The notes below the pieces were generated by a model. The model did no database searches, had not been told where the DNA came from, and worked only from the letters and a program-made list of their open reading frames with translations. From assembly GCA_947454355.1 (NCBI GenBank), contig CANGKR010000005.1, positions 1 to 39,079 on the forward strand: a stretch of DNA of 39,079 bases, read 5' to 3'. Of the stretch, positions 17,728 through 26,806 are shown in pieces (positions within the stretch are counted from its first letter, which is position 1; each line of letters starts with the position of its first letter). A program made the translations under genes and the position numbers. The DNA is from Comamonadaceae bacterium (GTDB lineage: Bacteria; Pseudomonadota; Gammaproteobacteria; Burkholderiales; Burkholderiaceae_C).

Positions 17728-18051
17728 TCAGGCCTGGCCGTTGATGACTTGCTGCAACTCGCCGGATTCGTACATCTCCATCATGATGTCCGATCCACCG
17801 ATGAATTCGCCTTTGACGTACAACTGAGGAATCGTCGGCCACTGGCTGTATTCCTTGATACCTTGGCGGATCTCGGCATCATCTAGCACGTTCACCGTCG
17901 TGATGGTTTTCGTGTCCACGCCGACGGCTTTCAAAATTTGAATCGCACGGCCTGAAAAGCCGCACATCGGGAAGCTGGCGCTGCCCTTCATGAACAGGGT
18001 GATCTCGTTGCCTTTGACGAGTGCGTCGATGCGTTGTTGGGTATCGCTCAT
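17728..18051 (-). CDS. grxD: Monothiol glutaredoxin Grx4/GrxD
   Basis: A 107-residue monothiol glutaredoxin with the CGFS active site at residues 30-33 (in FMKGSASFPMCGFSGRA) and the family segments WPTIPQLYVKGEFIGGSDI near residues 70-90. CGFS glutaredoxins carry and insert [2Fe-2S] clusters, often with BolA partners. ATG 18051 is the conserved start; eight additional in-frame codons upstream are unconserved. It is the last gene of the hemA-prfA-prmC-grxD run, a common betaproteobacterial order, and is separated from prmC by 39 bases. Confidence 0.95.
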   Translation of the reverse strand: MSDTQQRIDALVKGNEITLFMKGSASFPMCGFSGRAIQILKAVGVDTKTITTVNVLDDAEIRQGIKEYSQWPTIPQLYVKGEFIGGSDIMMEMYESGELQQVINGQA

Positions 18052-18090
18052 GGTCTTTACTCCGAAGGGTGCCAATGGGGTTTGGGCGGA

Positions 18091-18918
18091 TTATCTCTCT
18101 GAATGCCAAAGTCCGCCGCTGCAGCGGTCCATACCCGACAGATCTTTGCGAGTTTGCACGCTTTCAAAACCCGCCTCGCACAGCAATGCCTGCACCGCAG
18201 GGGCCTGATCCCAGCCGTGCTCTAGCAGCAGCCAGCCGCCAGCCGCCAAGCGACTGGGGGCCTGGGCGATGATGTGCCGGATGTCATTCAGCCCATCGCT
18301 ACCGCTGGTTAAAGCGCTCAATGGTTCGTGGGTCAGGGCCGCCAGGTGCGGGTCGCCATCGGCGACATAAGGTGGGTTGGAGACAACCAAGTTGAAAGGA
18401 CCAGCAACCCCGTCCATCCAGTGGCTGTGAATGCATTGCACCGGTAAATGAAGGCGCTGGGCATTGGAGCGGGCTACGGCCAATGCGTCCTCACTGGTAT
18501 CGACAGCGATCACCGTGCAGGCAGGGCGTTGATGCTGCACAGCCAGGGCCACGGCCCCGCTGCCCGTGCCCAGGTCCAGCACCCGCAAAGAGGCGTTTGG
18601 AGGCAAGACATCCAGTGCCCATTCCACCAGGATCTCCGTGTCCGGGCGCGGGTCGAGAACCCTTGAGTCGACCTGCAGGTTCAGGCCAAAGAAGGCTTTG
18701 AAGCCGGTAATGTAGGCGATGGGCTCACCCGCAAGCCGCCTTGGCAGCCATGCGTCCAGCCGCAAGGCGGCTTCGTTGGACAGGTCATCTCTGTCGTGCG
18801 CGAGCAACCAGGCCCGGTCGTACGGGTCGCGGCCCAGGGCGTGCAGGTGCAGCAACTGGGCGTCGATGCGCGCCAAGCCCAAGGTCTGTGCGCGTTGCAG
18901 GCTTTGCGCAATGTTCAC
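18091..18918 (-). CDS. prmC: Release factor glutamine N5-methyltransferase PrmC
   Basis: PrmC methylates the glutamine of the GGQ motif in release factors RF1 and RF2, using SAM. The SAM motif DLGTGSGA is at residues 115-122 and the catalytic NPPY at 181-184. An N-terminal helical substrate-binding domain covers about 1-85. The start is GTG 18918, which overlaps the prfA stop (GTGA, four bases), so the enzyme is translationally coupled to its own substrate RF1. The 275-residue length is standard. No ATG gives a full-length protein. Confidence 0.96.
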   Translation of the reverse strand: MNIAQSLQRAQTLGLARIDAQLLHLHALGRDPYDRAWLLAHDRDDLSNEAALRLDAWLPRRLAGEPIAYITGFKAFFGLNLQVDSRVLDPRPDTEILVEWALDVLPPNASLRVLDLGTGSGAVALAVQHQRPACTVIAVDTSEDALAVARSNAQRLHLPVQCIHSHWMDGVAGPFNLVVSNPPYVADGDPHLAALTHEPLSALTSGSDGLNDIRHIIAQAPSRLAAGGWLLLEHGWDQAPAVQALLCEAGFESVQTRKDLSGMDRCSGGLWHSER

Positions 18919-20000
18919 GTGGCGCCGATCTCCAAGGCCGCCAGCTGCTGGGCAGCTTCGTAGGATTGCAAAGCGTGCACCACGTCCTGCACATCACCTT
19001 CCATGATGGTGAGCAGTTTGTACAGTGTCAGGTTGATGCGGTGGTCCGTCAGGCGGCCTTGCGGAAAGTTATAGGTGCGGATGCGGTCTGAACGGTCGCC
19101 GCTGCCAATCAAGCTCTTGCGTTCGGCCGCGTCTTTGGCAGCGCGTTCGGCACGGTCTTTTTCTTGGATGCGGGCGGTCAACACCTTCAGGGCCTGCGCC
19201 TTGTTGCTGTGCTGGCTGCGGCCGTCTTGGCATTCGGCCACGATGCCTGTGGGTAAGTGGGTAATGCGCACTGCCGAGTCGGTTTTGTTGATGTGCTGGC
19301 CGCCCGCACCGCTGGCGCGGTAGGTGTCGATTCGCAAATCCGATGGATTGATCTTGATGGCCTCGGCCTCGTCGGGTTCGGCCAGCACCGCCACGGTGCA
19401 GGCGCTGGTGTGGATGCGCCCTTGCGTCTCGGTGGCAGGCACGCGTTGCACACGGTGACCGCCCGACTCGAATTTGAGTGCACCGTAGACGTTGTCGCCT
19501 TCAATGCGCACCACGACTTCTTTGTAGCCACCGAGTTCGCTGGTCGACTCCGACACGATCTCGCAGCGCCAGCCCTGCCTTTCGGCATAACGTGTGTACA
19601 TGCGCAGCAAGTCGCCCGCAAACAGGGCCGACTCGTCGCCTCCGGTGCCGGCACGAATTTCCACAAAAGCTGGCCGGGCGTCGTCCGGGTCTTTAGGCAA
19701 CAGCATGCGCTGCAGTTCTGCTTCCAGGGTAAGCAACTCGGCGCTGGCACTGGCGATTTCTTCTTCGGCCATCTCGCGCATGTCCTCGTCGCTCAGCATG
19801 GCTTGGGCGTTGCTCAGGTCGGCTGTGCGCTGCTGAAAGCGGGCAAAGCGCGAAGCCACCGCGCTGACCTCGGCATGCTCGCGCGAAAGCTTCATGAACT
19901 GCGTCATGTCTTTCATGATGTCTTCGCGAGACAACAAAAAGTCCAGCTCCGTCAGGCGCAGAGCGTAGCGTTCGAGTTGTTGGATGAGAAAGGGTTTCAT
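18915..20000 (-). CDS. prfA: Peptide chain release factor 1
   Basis: RF1 recognises UAA and UAG stop codons. The codon-reading tripeptide PAT is at residues 188-190, and the GGQ hydrolysis motif is at 233-235 ([13 protein letters not shown]). Length (361) and the flanking IRAGTGGDE and VQRVPATE blocks are typical. The PAT motif excludes RF2, which carries SPF. ATG 20000 is the start. It lies 71 bases after hemA, and its stop overlaps the prmC start. No frameshift element is expected in RF1 and none is seen. Confidence 0.98.
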   Translation of the reverse strand: MKPFLIQQLERYALRLTELDFLLSREDIMKDMTQFMKLSREHAEVSAVASRFARFQQRTADLSNAQAMLSDEDMREMAEEEIASASAELLTLEAELQRMLLPKDPDDARPAFVEIRAGTGGDESALFAGDLLRMYTRYAERQGWRCEIVSESTSELGGYKEVVVRIEGDNVYGALKFESGGHRVQRVPATETQGRIHTSACTVAVLAEPDEAEAIKINPSDLRIDTYRASGAGGQHINKTDSAVRITHLPTGIVAECQDGRSQHSNKAQALKVLTARIQEKDRAERAAKDAAERKSLIGSGDRSDRIRTYNFPQGRLTDHRINLTLYKLLTIMEGDVQDVVHALQSYEAAQQLAALEIGAT

Positions 20001-20071
20001 GGCGCCTATAGGCTTTGCAAGTCAGCGGGATCGGTGGCAAAAAGCCCCGACAAACCAAGGACAGGCCAGCG

Positions 20072-21340
20072 CTAACGCTCTTTGCGCAAAAACAGACGCT
20101 GTACGGCCTGCGCGGTTTGCTGCGCGTGTTCGGGCGAGGCGGCGTGGAGCTCGGCCAATGCGCCGTGCAGCATTTTTTGCGTCAAACCTCGAGAAAGTGC
20201 TTCCATCACCTGTTCGGGGTTTTCGCCTTTGGCGAGCAGCTTGCGCGCACGCGCCAACTCGGCTTCGCGCCAGGTATCGGCCTGGGCTTGCAGCTCCTGA
20301 ATCAAAGGTACTGCATGGCGCTGCACCATCCAGTGCATAAAGCTTTGCACCCCGGCATCGATGATGACTTCGGCTTGAGCCACCGCCGCCTGCCGATGCG
20401 CTTGCCCTGTTTGCACCACTGCGGCCAAGTCGTCCACCGTGTAAAGGTAGACGTCTTCCAGGGATTTGACTTCGGGCTCGATGTCCCGCGGCACGGCCAG
20501 GTCTACCATGAACATAGGTCGGTGTTTGCGTTTTTTGAGTGCCCGCTCGACCGCGCCCAAGCCAATCAAAGGCAAGGTGCTGGCGGTGCAGCTGATCACC
20601 GCGTCAAACTCGTGCAAATGGTCAGGCAGTTCAGACAAGCGCATGACCTGTGCTCCATAGCGCGCAGCGAGTTTTTCGCCACGTTCCATGGTGCGGTTGG
20701 CAACGGCCATGCTCAGGGGTTTGCGTGCGGCAAAGTGGGTCGAGACCAACTCGATCATTTCGCCCGCGCCGACGAACAAGATCTTAATTTGGCTCAGGTC
20801 TTCAAACAGCTGGCTGGCCAAGCGCACCGAGGCGGCGGCCATGCTGATCGAATGCGCACCGATTTCGGTGCTGGTGCGCACATCTTTGGCTACCGCGAAA
20901 CTGCGCTGAAAGAGTTGATTCAAGGTGCTGCCCAAGGCGCCTGCTTGCTCTGCGGTGCGCACTGCGTCCTTGAGTTGGCCCAGGATTTGGGCTTCACCCA
21001 AGACCATGGAGTCGAGCCCGCTGGCCACGCGAAACGCATGGCGTGCAGCCTGATCGTTTTCCAGGCTGTAGGTGTGGGAGCGCAATTCATGCGGAGCGAC
21101 GCCGCCAGTATGGGCCAGCCAGTCCAGGGTGTCGTTCAGGGCGGCGGCGTCAGCAGCGCAGTAAATTTCGGTGCGGTTGCAGGTGGACAAAATGGCCGCT
21201 TCGGGCTGGCGTGTGCCCTGCGACAAACGGCTGCGTAAGCCTTCCAGAGAATGGGGCAATTGGTCCAAGGCGAACGCAAACCGGCCGCGCAAATCCAGCG
21301 GTGCCGTGGTGTGGTTCAAACCGAGTGCCCAGACTGCCAT
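20072..21340 (-). CDS. hemA: Glutamyl-tRNA reductase
   Basis: HemA reduces glutamyl-tRNA to glutamate-1-semialdehyde, the committed step of tetrapyrrole synthesis by the C5 route. The catalytic Cys54 lies in STCNRTEIY, followed by [12 protein letters not shown], the NADPH-binding region around [10 protein letters not shown], and a C-terminal dimerisation helix. The 422-residue length is normal. The start ATG 21340 ([14 protein letters not shown]) is the only plausible one. On the minus strand a perfect TATAAT ends nine bases before the ATG, with no Shine-Dalgarno sequence, so the mRNA may be leaderless. Regulation by haem-dependent proteolysis is known in enterics but cannot be seen here. Confidence 0.97.
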   Translation of the reverse strand: MAVWALGLNHTTAPLDLRGRFAFALDQLPHSLEGLRSRLSQGTRQPEAAILSTCNRTEIYCAADAAALNDTLDWLAHTGGVAPHELRSHTYSLENDQAARHAFRVASGLDSMVLGEAQILGQLKDAVRTAEQAGALGSTLNQLFQRSFAVAKDVRTSTEIGAHSISMAAASVRLASQLFEDLSQIKILFVGAGEMIELVSTHFAARKPLSMAVANRTMERGEKLAARYGAQVMRLSELPDHLHEFDAVISCTASTLPLIGLGAVERALKKRKHRPMFMVDLAVPRDIEPEVKSLEDVYLYTVDDLAAVVQTGQAHRQAAVAQAEVIIDAGVQSFMHWMVQRHAVPLIQELQAQADTWREAELARARKLLAKGENPEQVMEALSRGLTQKMLHGALAELHAASPEHAQQTAQAVQRLFLRKER

Positions 21341-21348
21341 ATTCGATC

Positions 21349-21354
21349 ATTATA
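21349..21354 (-). promoter_or_regulatory. Putative -10 element of the hemA promoter
   Basis: Read on the minus strand this is TATAAT, a perfect -10, eight bases upstream of the hemA ATG. With a usual 6-8 base spacing, transcription would begin at or within two bases of the A of the start codon. No good -35 is seen at 16-18 bases. Confidence 0.45.
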
Positions 21355-21477
21355 AAAGTCCCGCCAGTCTGGGCCTCAACACACGTCCATTCAGGGGCTG
21401 GCGGCTTCGTTTCTGTGATTTGGCACAATCCACGTGAATCTCTCAAAGCCCAACGCCAAATCCTCACAGCCCAACGC

Positions 21478-21750
21478 ATGGACTTTTTACAACTGCTGCT
21501 GCACCTGGTGTATTTTTTCATCCCAGCTTTTGCCATGGCCACGGTGTGCGTGCTGGGCGGTGCGTTCTTCTTCGGCGCAGCATCCAGTTGGCCGCGTCGC
21601 TGGTTCTGGAACGCTATGGCTGGTAGTTTGGTGCTGCTGGGCGGGCTGGTGCTGTTTGATAACGACGGCAAGATGGCCACCTATGCTGCCTTGGTGCTGA
21701 TCAGTGCCACCCTGGAATGGGTCTGGCAGCGGGGCTGGCAACGCGCTTAA
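21478..21750 (+). CDS. Small hydrophobic inner-membrane protein, unknown function
   Basis: A 90-residue protein, not matched by me to a named family. It has three hydrophobic segments: about residues 3-35 (LLLHLVYFFIPAFAMATVCV, probably continuing into GGAFFFG), 46-58 (AMAGSLVLLGGLV) and 66-80 (MATYAALVLISATLE). Basic residues flank the segments, and a Trp/Arg-rich end (EWVWQRGWQRA) closes it. ATG 21478 is the first start consistent with this topology; an open frame extends upstream to 21043, but that part is antisense to hemA. The gene has its own terminator overlapping the stop codon, which supports it being a real transcribed unit divergent from hemA. Confidence 0.72.
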   Translation: MDFLQLLLHLVYFFIPAFAMATVCVLGGAFFFGAASSWPRRWFWNAMAGSLVLLGGLVLFDNDGKMATYAALVLISATLEWVWQRGWQRA

Positions 21751-21762
21751 GCCAGCCCTTTT
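21732..21762 (+). terminator. Rho-independent terminator overlapping the end of the small membrane-protein gene
   Basis: GGGCTGGC (21732-21739) and GCCAGCCC (21751-21758) form a perfect 8-bp stem around an 11-base loop that contains the TAA stop, followed directly by TTTT (21759-21762). It works on the plus strand only; the other strand lacks a T-tract. It insulates this gene from the convergent ugpQ. Confidence 0.75.
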
Positions 21763-21774
21763 GAGCCAACGCGT

Positions 21775-22512
21775 TTACTCAGCGGGGCTGAACAGATCCA
21801 CCCGGTCGGTGATGATGCCGTCGGTGCCCAAGTCGATCAGGCGTTCTGCAGCCCATTCGTCGTTGACGGTGTAGCTCAAGCAGCGCATGCCCGCTGTATG
21901 CACCTGCGCCACCGTGGATGTGTCCCATAAGGCGTAATTGCACACGATGGCAACACAACCCAACTGCTGCGCGGTTTCCATCCAACCTTCCCACAAGCTG
22001 TCCAGCAGCAAGCCGCGCGGCAAATCGGGTGCCGCCGCTTGTGCCCCGGCCAGGGCGTCGGGTTTGAATGAAGTCAGCAGTGGCGGGGTGTCCGCATGGG
22101 TCCACCACGCGGCGGCTTGCTCGGCCACTACCTGTCCGGTTTGGCGTTCGGTCCCAGGCGTGGGTTTGATCTCAATATTGAGCAAATAGCGGTTGGCCAG
22201 GCAAAAACGCGCCAATGCCTGCAAGCTGGGCAAGGGCTCGCCCGCATGGCGGCGTGAATGCCAGCCGCCTGCATCCAGTTGCGACAGCGCATGCCAGGTG
22301 TGTTCACTGCCTGTGCCGTGGCCGTTGGTGGTGCGCTCCAGCGTGGCGTCGTGCATCAAGAACACCACACCATCGGCGCTGAGTTTGGCATCGCACTCGA
22401 ACATACGGTAGCCGTGTTCGGCCCCCAATCGGAAGGCGGCCAAAGTGTTTTCAGGGGCGAGCTTGCCGGCGCCGCGATGGGCGATCCAGCGAGGGTAGGG
22501 CCAGGGCTTCAT
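21775..22512 (-). CDS. ugpQ: Glycerophosphodiester phosphodiesterase UgpQ
   Basis: A 245-residue cytoplasmic GDPD. It hydrolyses glycerophosphodiesters such as glycerophosphocholine to glycerol-3-phosphate and an alcohol. The catalytic [14 protein letters not shown] segment (His12, Arg13, Glu20) and the second histidine in [13 protein letters not shown] are intact; [11 protein letters not shown] carries metal ligands. There is no signal peptide, unlike periplasmic GlpQ. Its ATG overlaps the ugpC stop (ATGA), making it the last gene of a ugpBAECQ operon, so it probably acts on compounds imported by the transporter. Confidence 0.94.
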   Translation of the reverse strand: MKPWPYPRWIAHRGAGKLAPENTLAAFRLGAEHGYRMFECDAKLSADGVVFLMHDATLERTTNGHGTGSEHTWHALSQLDAGGWHSRRHAGEPLPSLQALARFCLANRYLLNIEIKPTPGTERQTGQVVAEQAAAWWTHADTPPLLTSFKPDALAGAQAAAPDLPRGLLLDSLWEGWMETAQQLGCVAIVCNYALWDTSTVAQVHTAGMRCLSYTVNDEWAAERLIDLGTDGIITDRVDLFSPAE

Positions 22513-23525
22513 GCGGACTCCAAACGTTGGCCCGTGGTGGCGTCAAACCCATGCAAGCAACCCGCGCGTGGCGTGGCGTGGAAGGTCTCACCGGGTTGAG
22601 GGGCGGCCACTGCAGCGTCCAGGCGCAGGGTCAGAAGCTCATCACCCAATCGGGCATGGACCAGGCGTTCTGCACCCAGCAATTCCACTGTGTCGGTCTG
22701 CAATGCCCAGCCGCTGCCGGGCGTCAAGTCCAGATGCTCAGGGCGGATGCCCAGTACCCGGTTGGGCGTGCTTTGCGGGGCATGGTGTAAAAGGTTCATG
22801 GCGGGCGAGCCCATGAAGCTGGCTACAAAGGTACTGGCCGGGCGGTTGTAAACCTCTTCGGGCGTGCCAAATTGTTCCATGTGCCCACCGTTCATGACGA
22901 TCATGCGCTGGGCCAGCGTCATGGCCTCAACTTGGTCGTGCGTCACAAACAAGCTGGTGATGCCCAATTCGCGGTGCAGCTTTTGTATTTCCAGCCGTGT
23001 CTGGGCGCGTAGCTTGGCATCCAGATTCGACAGTGGTTCGTCGAACAAAAAAACCTGTGGCTGTCGCACGATGGCGCGGCCCATGGCCACACGCTGGCGT
23101 TGTCCGCCGGACAGCTCGCGCGGCTTGCGTTGCAGCAGGTGTGACAGTTCCAGAATACCTGCAGCTTTGTCCACGCGGGCTTTGATTTCTTCGATCGGGC
23201 GTTTGGCGATCTTCAGTCCGTAGGCCATGTTGTCGAACACGCTCATGTGCGGGTAGAGCGCATAGTTTTGGAACACCATGGCGATGTCGCGCTCTGCGGG
23301 TTCCAGGTCATTCACCACACGATCACCGATCGAGATGTTGCCGCCAGATACGTCTTCGAGGCCCGCCACCATGCGCAGCAAGGTGGACTTGCCGCAACCC
23401 GAGGGGCCGACAATGACGATGAACTCTCCATCGGCAATGCTGGCGCTCAGGTCGTGGATGACGGTGTTGGCCTTGGCACCAGCGCCATAGGTTTTGAGGA
23501 TGTGGGAAAGGGTGATGGAGGCCAT
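22509..23525 (-). CDS. ugpC: sn-glycerol-3-phosphate ABC transporter ATP-binding protein UgpC
   Basis: A 338-residue importer ATPase of the MalK/UgpC family. Walker [10 protein letters not shown] is at residues 40-48; the signature [14 protein letters not shown] follows near 138-151, Walker B VFLFDEP near 160, and the H-loop in FVTHDQ near 190. The last ~100 residues form the OB/TOBE regulatory domain. The start ATG 23525 overlaps the ugpE stop by one base, and the stop overlaps ugpQ. Substrate assignment (glycerol-3-phosphate) rests on the operon with UgpA, UgpB, UgpE and a GDPD rather than on the ATPase itself. Confidence 0.94.
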   Translation of the reverse strand: MASITLSHILKTYGAGAKANTVIHDLSASIADGEFIVIVGPSGCGKSTLLRMVAGLEDVSGGNISIGDRVVNDLEPAERDIAMVFQNYALYPHMSVFDNMAYGLKIAKRPIEEIKARVDKAAGILELSHLLQRKPRELSGGQRQRVAMGRAIVRQPQVFLFDEPLSNLDAKLRAQTRLEIQKLHRELGITSLFVTHDQVEAMTLAQRMIVMNGGHMEQFGTPEEVYNRPASTFVASFMGSPAMNLLHHAPQSTPNRVLGIRPEHLDLTPGSGWALQTDTVELLGAERLVHARLGDELLTLRLDAAVAAPQPGETFHATPRAGCLHGFDATTGQRLESA

Positions 23526-24376
23526 TATTTCTCAGTGTCTACCAGGCCCTTGACGAACCATTTTTGCATCAGCATGACCACCGCAGCTGGCGGGACCATG
23601 GCCAGCATGGCTGTGGCCATGACGATGTTCCATTCGGTTTGGGCGTCACCGCCCGAGATCATGCGTTTGATACCTATGACCACCGGATACATGTTCTCTT
23701 CGGTGGTGATCAGCAAAGGCCACAGGTACTGGTTCCACCCGTAGATGAACTGGATCACAAACAAAGCCGCCATGCTGGTGGCCGACAGGGGTACCAGCAC
23801 ATCTTTGAAGAAACGCATCGGACCTGCGCCGTCCATGCGGGCGGCTTCAACCAGTTCGTCGGGAACAGTCAAAAAGAACTGCCGAAACAAAAACGTGGCA
23901 GTGGCTGAAGCGATCAAAGGCACCGTGAGCCCCGCATAGGTGTTGAGCATGCCCAAGTCAGATACCACTTTATAGGTGGGGCCGATACGCACTTCCACAG
24001 GCAACATCAGGGTGATGAAAATTCCCCAAAAAATCGCCATGCGAAAGGGAAAGCGGAAATACACGATGGCAAAAGCCGACAACAACGAGATGGCAATCTT
24101 GCCCAGAGCAATGACCAAGGCGCATATCAAGCTGACGCCCATCATGGGGCCCACAGCTGCAGTCGAGCCCATGCCGATGCGGTCGCCCAGCAAGGCGGCT
24201 TTGTAGTTGTCTATCAGGTGTGAGCCAGGCCACAGCGACATGGGCGCCTTGACCACTTCATCCATGGTGTGGGTTGACGCCACAAAAGTCACGTAGACCG
24301 GAAAGGCCACCACGATCACACCCAAGATCAATACAGCATGGGACAGCACGTCCAAAAAACGGTTGCGCTCAATCAT
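23525..24376 (-). CDS. ugpE: sn-glycerol-3-phosphate ABC transporter permease UgpE
   Basis: A 283-residue permease with about six membrane helices. The cytoplasmic EAA loop reads [25 protein letters not shown], the contact site for UgpC. The long first periplasmic loop with [13 protein letters not shown] is typical of the UgpE/MalG branch. ATG 24376 overlaps the ugpA stop by one base (TGATG), and the stop overlaps the ugpC start (TAATG). No truncation is seen. Confidence 0.94.
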   Translation of the reverse strand: MIERNRFLDVLSHAVLILGVIVVAFPVYVTFVASTHTMDEVVKAPMSLWPGSHLIDNYKAALLGDRIGMGSTAAVGPMMGVSLICALVIALGKIAISLLSAFAIVYFRFPFRMAIFWGIFITLMLPVEVRIGPTYKVVSDLGMLNTYAGLTVPLIASATATFLFRQFFLTVPDELVEAARMDGAGPMRFFKDVLVPLSATSMAALFVIQFIYGWNQYLWPLLITTEENMYPVVIGIKRMISGGDAQTEWNIVMATAMLAMVPPAAVVMLMQKWFVKGLVDTEK

Positions 24377-25263
24377 CAGTAATTCACTTTTTTCTCAACG
24401 AAGCGGAACTGCACCACCGTGAGCACCACCACAATGAACATCAGGATCACCGATTGCGCGGCCGAGCCGCCCAGGTCCAGCGCTTTGAAGCCGTCAAAGT
24501 AAACCTTGTAGACCAGGATCGCTGTGTCCTTGCCGGGTCCGCCTTTGGTGGCTGCATCCACAATGCCAAAGGTGTCAAAAAACGCGTAGACCACGTTGAT
24601 CACCAGCAAGAAAAAACTGGTGGGCGACAACAATGGAAACTGAATGGTCCAGAATCTTTTCCACGGCCCCGCGCCATCCATGGCTGCCGCTTCGATCAAG
24701 GATTTGGGGATGCTTTGCAGTCCCGCCAAAAAAAACAGGAAGTTGTACGACAGCTGCTTCCAAACCGCGGCCATCACTACCAACGTCATCGCGTGTCGAC
24801 TGTTGAGCAGAGCGTTCCACTCAAAGCCCCATTGGTTGAGCGCATACGAGACCACGCCAATGCTGGGCGAAAACAAAAATAGCCACACCACGCCCGCTAC
24901 GGCTGGCGCTACGGCATAGGGCCAGATCAATAAGGTGCGGTAGAAAGTCGAGCCATGCACCACGCGGTCAGCAAAGTAGGCCAAGACCAAGGAGATGGAA
25001 ATCCCCAGGCTGGCCACCAAGCCGGAGAATATGGCGGTGGTGCCGAATGAGGCCAGATAGGTTTCGTCGTTCCAGAGGTTGACGAAATTTTCCAGGCCAA
25101 CCCACTCGACCGAGGTACCAAAGGGGTCAGACTGCTGGAAAGATTGCAACAAAGCCTGGCCCGCAGGCCAGAAAAAGAAAACGCTGATGATGACCACCTG
25201 GGGTGCAATCAGCACCCAAGGCAGCCAGGTCGAGCGAAAGACGATTCGTTTTTCAGCAGCCAA
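24376..25263 (-). CDS. ugpA: sn-glycerol-3-phosphate ABC transporter permease UgpA
   Basis: A 295-residue permease of the UgpA/MalF type with six predicted helices, starting near [20 protein letters not shown]. The EAA loop is [26 protein letters not shown]. The frame has no ATG near the N-terminus: the start appears to be TTG 25263, nine bases after the ugpB stop, and the upstream in-frame codon run ends at that stop region. A GTG or ATG start would need to lie well inside the first helix. It pairs with UgpE to form the channel. Confidence 0.93.
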   Translation of the reverse strand: MAAEKRIVFRSTWLPWVLIAPQVVIISVFFFWPAGQALLQSFQQSDPFGTSVEWVGLENFVNLWNDETYLASFGTTAIFSGLVASLGISISLVLAYFADRVVHGSTFYRTLLIWPYAVAPAVAGVVWLFLFSPSIGVVSYALNQWGFEWNALLNSRHAMTLVVMAAVWKQLSYNFLFFLAGLQSIPKSLIEAAAMDGAGPWKRFWTIQFPLLSPTSFFLLVINVVYAFFDTFGIVDAATKGGPGKDTAILVYKVYFDGFKALDLGGSAAQSVILMFIVVVLTVVQFRFVEKKVNY

Positions 25264-25272
25264 AACAGGTCA

Positions 25273-26580
25273 TCAACCTTTGTTGGCTTTTTCAAAGCGT
25301 TCGAGCAATTCGTTGCCGCGTTTGATGATGCTGTCTAAAGCTTCTTTGGCAGTTTTCTTGCCAGCCCAAACTTGTTCGAACTCTTCGTCCTCGATGGTGC
25401 GGATCTGCACGTAGTTACCCAGACGGATGCCACGCGACTTGTCGGTGGTCTTGCGGATCATTTGATTGACCGCCGTGTCGGTACCAGGATTTTGCTTGTA
25501 AAAGCCTGATTCTTCGGTCAGCTTGAAAGCGGCCATAGTGATCGGCAGGTAGCCGGTTCGCTTGTGGCTGGCCGACTGCACTTCGGGGTTGGAGAGGTAA
25601 TTAAAAAACGCAGCTACGCCTTTGTATTCTTCGGCTTTCTTTCCTGACATCACCCACAGACTCGCGCCGCCGATGACCGTGTTTTGCGGCGCTCCAGCCA
25701 CATCAGGGTAGTAGGGCAGTGTGGACAAGCCAAACCCAAACTTGGCGTTCTTGGCCACGTTGCCGTAGAAGCCTGACGAGGTGGTGATCATGGCGCACTC
25801 ACCCGAGACAAAGGAGGCTTCAGGCACGTTGGCACGGCCTTTGTAAATGAACAGACCTTGCTTGGCCATGTTGCCCAAGTTTTCGATGTGGCGCACATGC
25901 AGTGGCGAATTGGCCACCAAGCGAGCGTTGGTGCCGCGCATGCCGTTGCCCTGTGTGGCCAGCTCGGTGTTGTGCCAAGTGGAGAAGCTCTCCAGCTGGG
26001 TCCAGCCTTGCCAGGCAATGGTCAACGGGCACTTGTGGCCACTGGCTTTAAGCTTGGCAGCTGCCAAAGCCACTTCAGGCCAGGTGGCTGGCGGTTTGCT
26101 GGTGTCAATACCAGCAGCCTTGAAGGCGTCTTTGTTGAAATAAAACACCGTGGTCGAGCTGTTGAAGGGGAATGACAGCATTTGGCCATTGGGGGCTGTG
26201 TAGTAACCGGCCACAGCGGGTACATAGACCGAGGGGTCGAACTTATAACCCGCGTCTTGCATGACCTTGCCGACCGGCACGACCACGCCCTTGCTGGCCA
26301 TCATGGTGGCGGTACCGACCTCAAAAACTTGCAAGATGTGTGGCGCATTCCCCGCACGGAAGGCGGCGACCGCACCAGTCATCGACTCGTCGTAGGTCCC
26401 TTTGAAGACCGGATTGATCTTGTAATCCTTTTGGCTGGCATTGAAGTTCTTGGCCAGGTCATTGACCCATTCGCCGTTGACGGCGGTCATGGAGTGCCAC
26501 CATTGAATCTCGGTTTGGGCTTGGGCCGTCAAAGCGCTGGCGGCCATGACCGCGATAGCCAGTCTTCTTGTCAGTTTCAT
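25273..26580 (-). CDS. ugpB: sn-glycerol-3-phosphate periplasmic binding protein UgpB
   Basis: A 435-residue extracellular solute-binding protein (family 1). The signal peptide is about residues 1-22 (KLTRRLAIAVMAASALTAQAQ). The mature protein opens TEIQWWHSMTAVNGEWV, where the Trp pair and HSM are typical of UgpB, and GASLWVMSGKKAEEYKGVAAF is also conserved. It captures glycerol-3-phosphate and, in the family, glycerophosphodiesters. It is the first gene of the operon; a likely promoter lies at 26638-26666. In enterics ugp belongs to the Pho regulon, and a weak Pho-box-like sequence is noted separately. Confidence 0.94.
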   Translation of the reverse strand: MKLTRRLAIAVMAASALTAQAQTEIQWWHSMTAVNGEWVNDLAKNFNASQKDYKINPVFKGTYDESMTGAVAAFRAGNAPHILQVFEVGTATMMASKGVVVPVGKVMQDAGYKFDPSVYVPAVAGYYTAPNGQMLSFPFNSSTTVFYFNKDAFKAAGIDTSKPPATWPEVALAAAKLKASGHKCPLTIAWQGWTQLESFSTWHNTELATQGNGMRGTNARLVANSPLHVRHIENLGNMAKQGLFIYKGRANVPEASFVSGECAMITTSSGFYGNVAKNAKFGFGLSTLPYYPDVAGAPQNTVIGGASLWVMSGKKAEEYKGVAAFFNYLSNPEVQSASHKRTGYLPITMAAFKLTEESGFYKQNPGTDTAVNQMIRKTTDKSRGIRLGNYVQIRTIEDEEFEQVWAGKKTAKEALDSIIKRGNELLERFEKANKG

Positions 26581-26637
26581 ATGGGTGTCCTAGAGGGTGA
26601 AATGTGATGAAGCCTAAGGGCTTTGTGTGACTAATTT

Positions 26638-26666
26638 ATTAAACCTGTGTGAATCTATCATGACCA
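26638..26666 (-). promoter_or_regulatory. Putative sigma-70 promoter of the ugpBAECQ operon
   Basis: On the minus strand TGGTCA (26661-26666; four of six) and TTTAAT (26638-26643; five of six) are separated by 17 bases. Transcription would start near 26631, leaving about 50 bases before the ugpB ATG. AGGA (about ten bases before the ATG) can act as the ribosome-binding site. The rest of the 226-base gap (26581-26806) holds the divergent start of the oxidoreductase gene. Confidence 0.45.
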
Positions 26667-26806
26667 TCCGTGGTTTCCATGACGCAAGTCAAACGCATGA
26701 CAGGGGGTGATTCACCCATGCTGCCCCGTGCCTTTGGGTCATAGGGTTATGTTGCACTGCGATAAAATGGACTGTTATGCCCTCGGCACACACCTGTGTC
26801 TGCACA

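Noticed and set aside
20015-21238. 407-codon plus-strand frame opposite hemA
   Set aside because: It starts at a TTG, lies antisense to hemA with its conserved motifs, and shows no known domain or ribosome-binding site.
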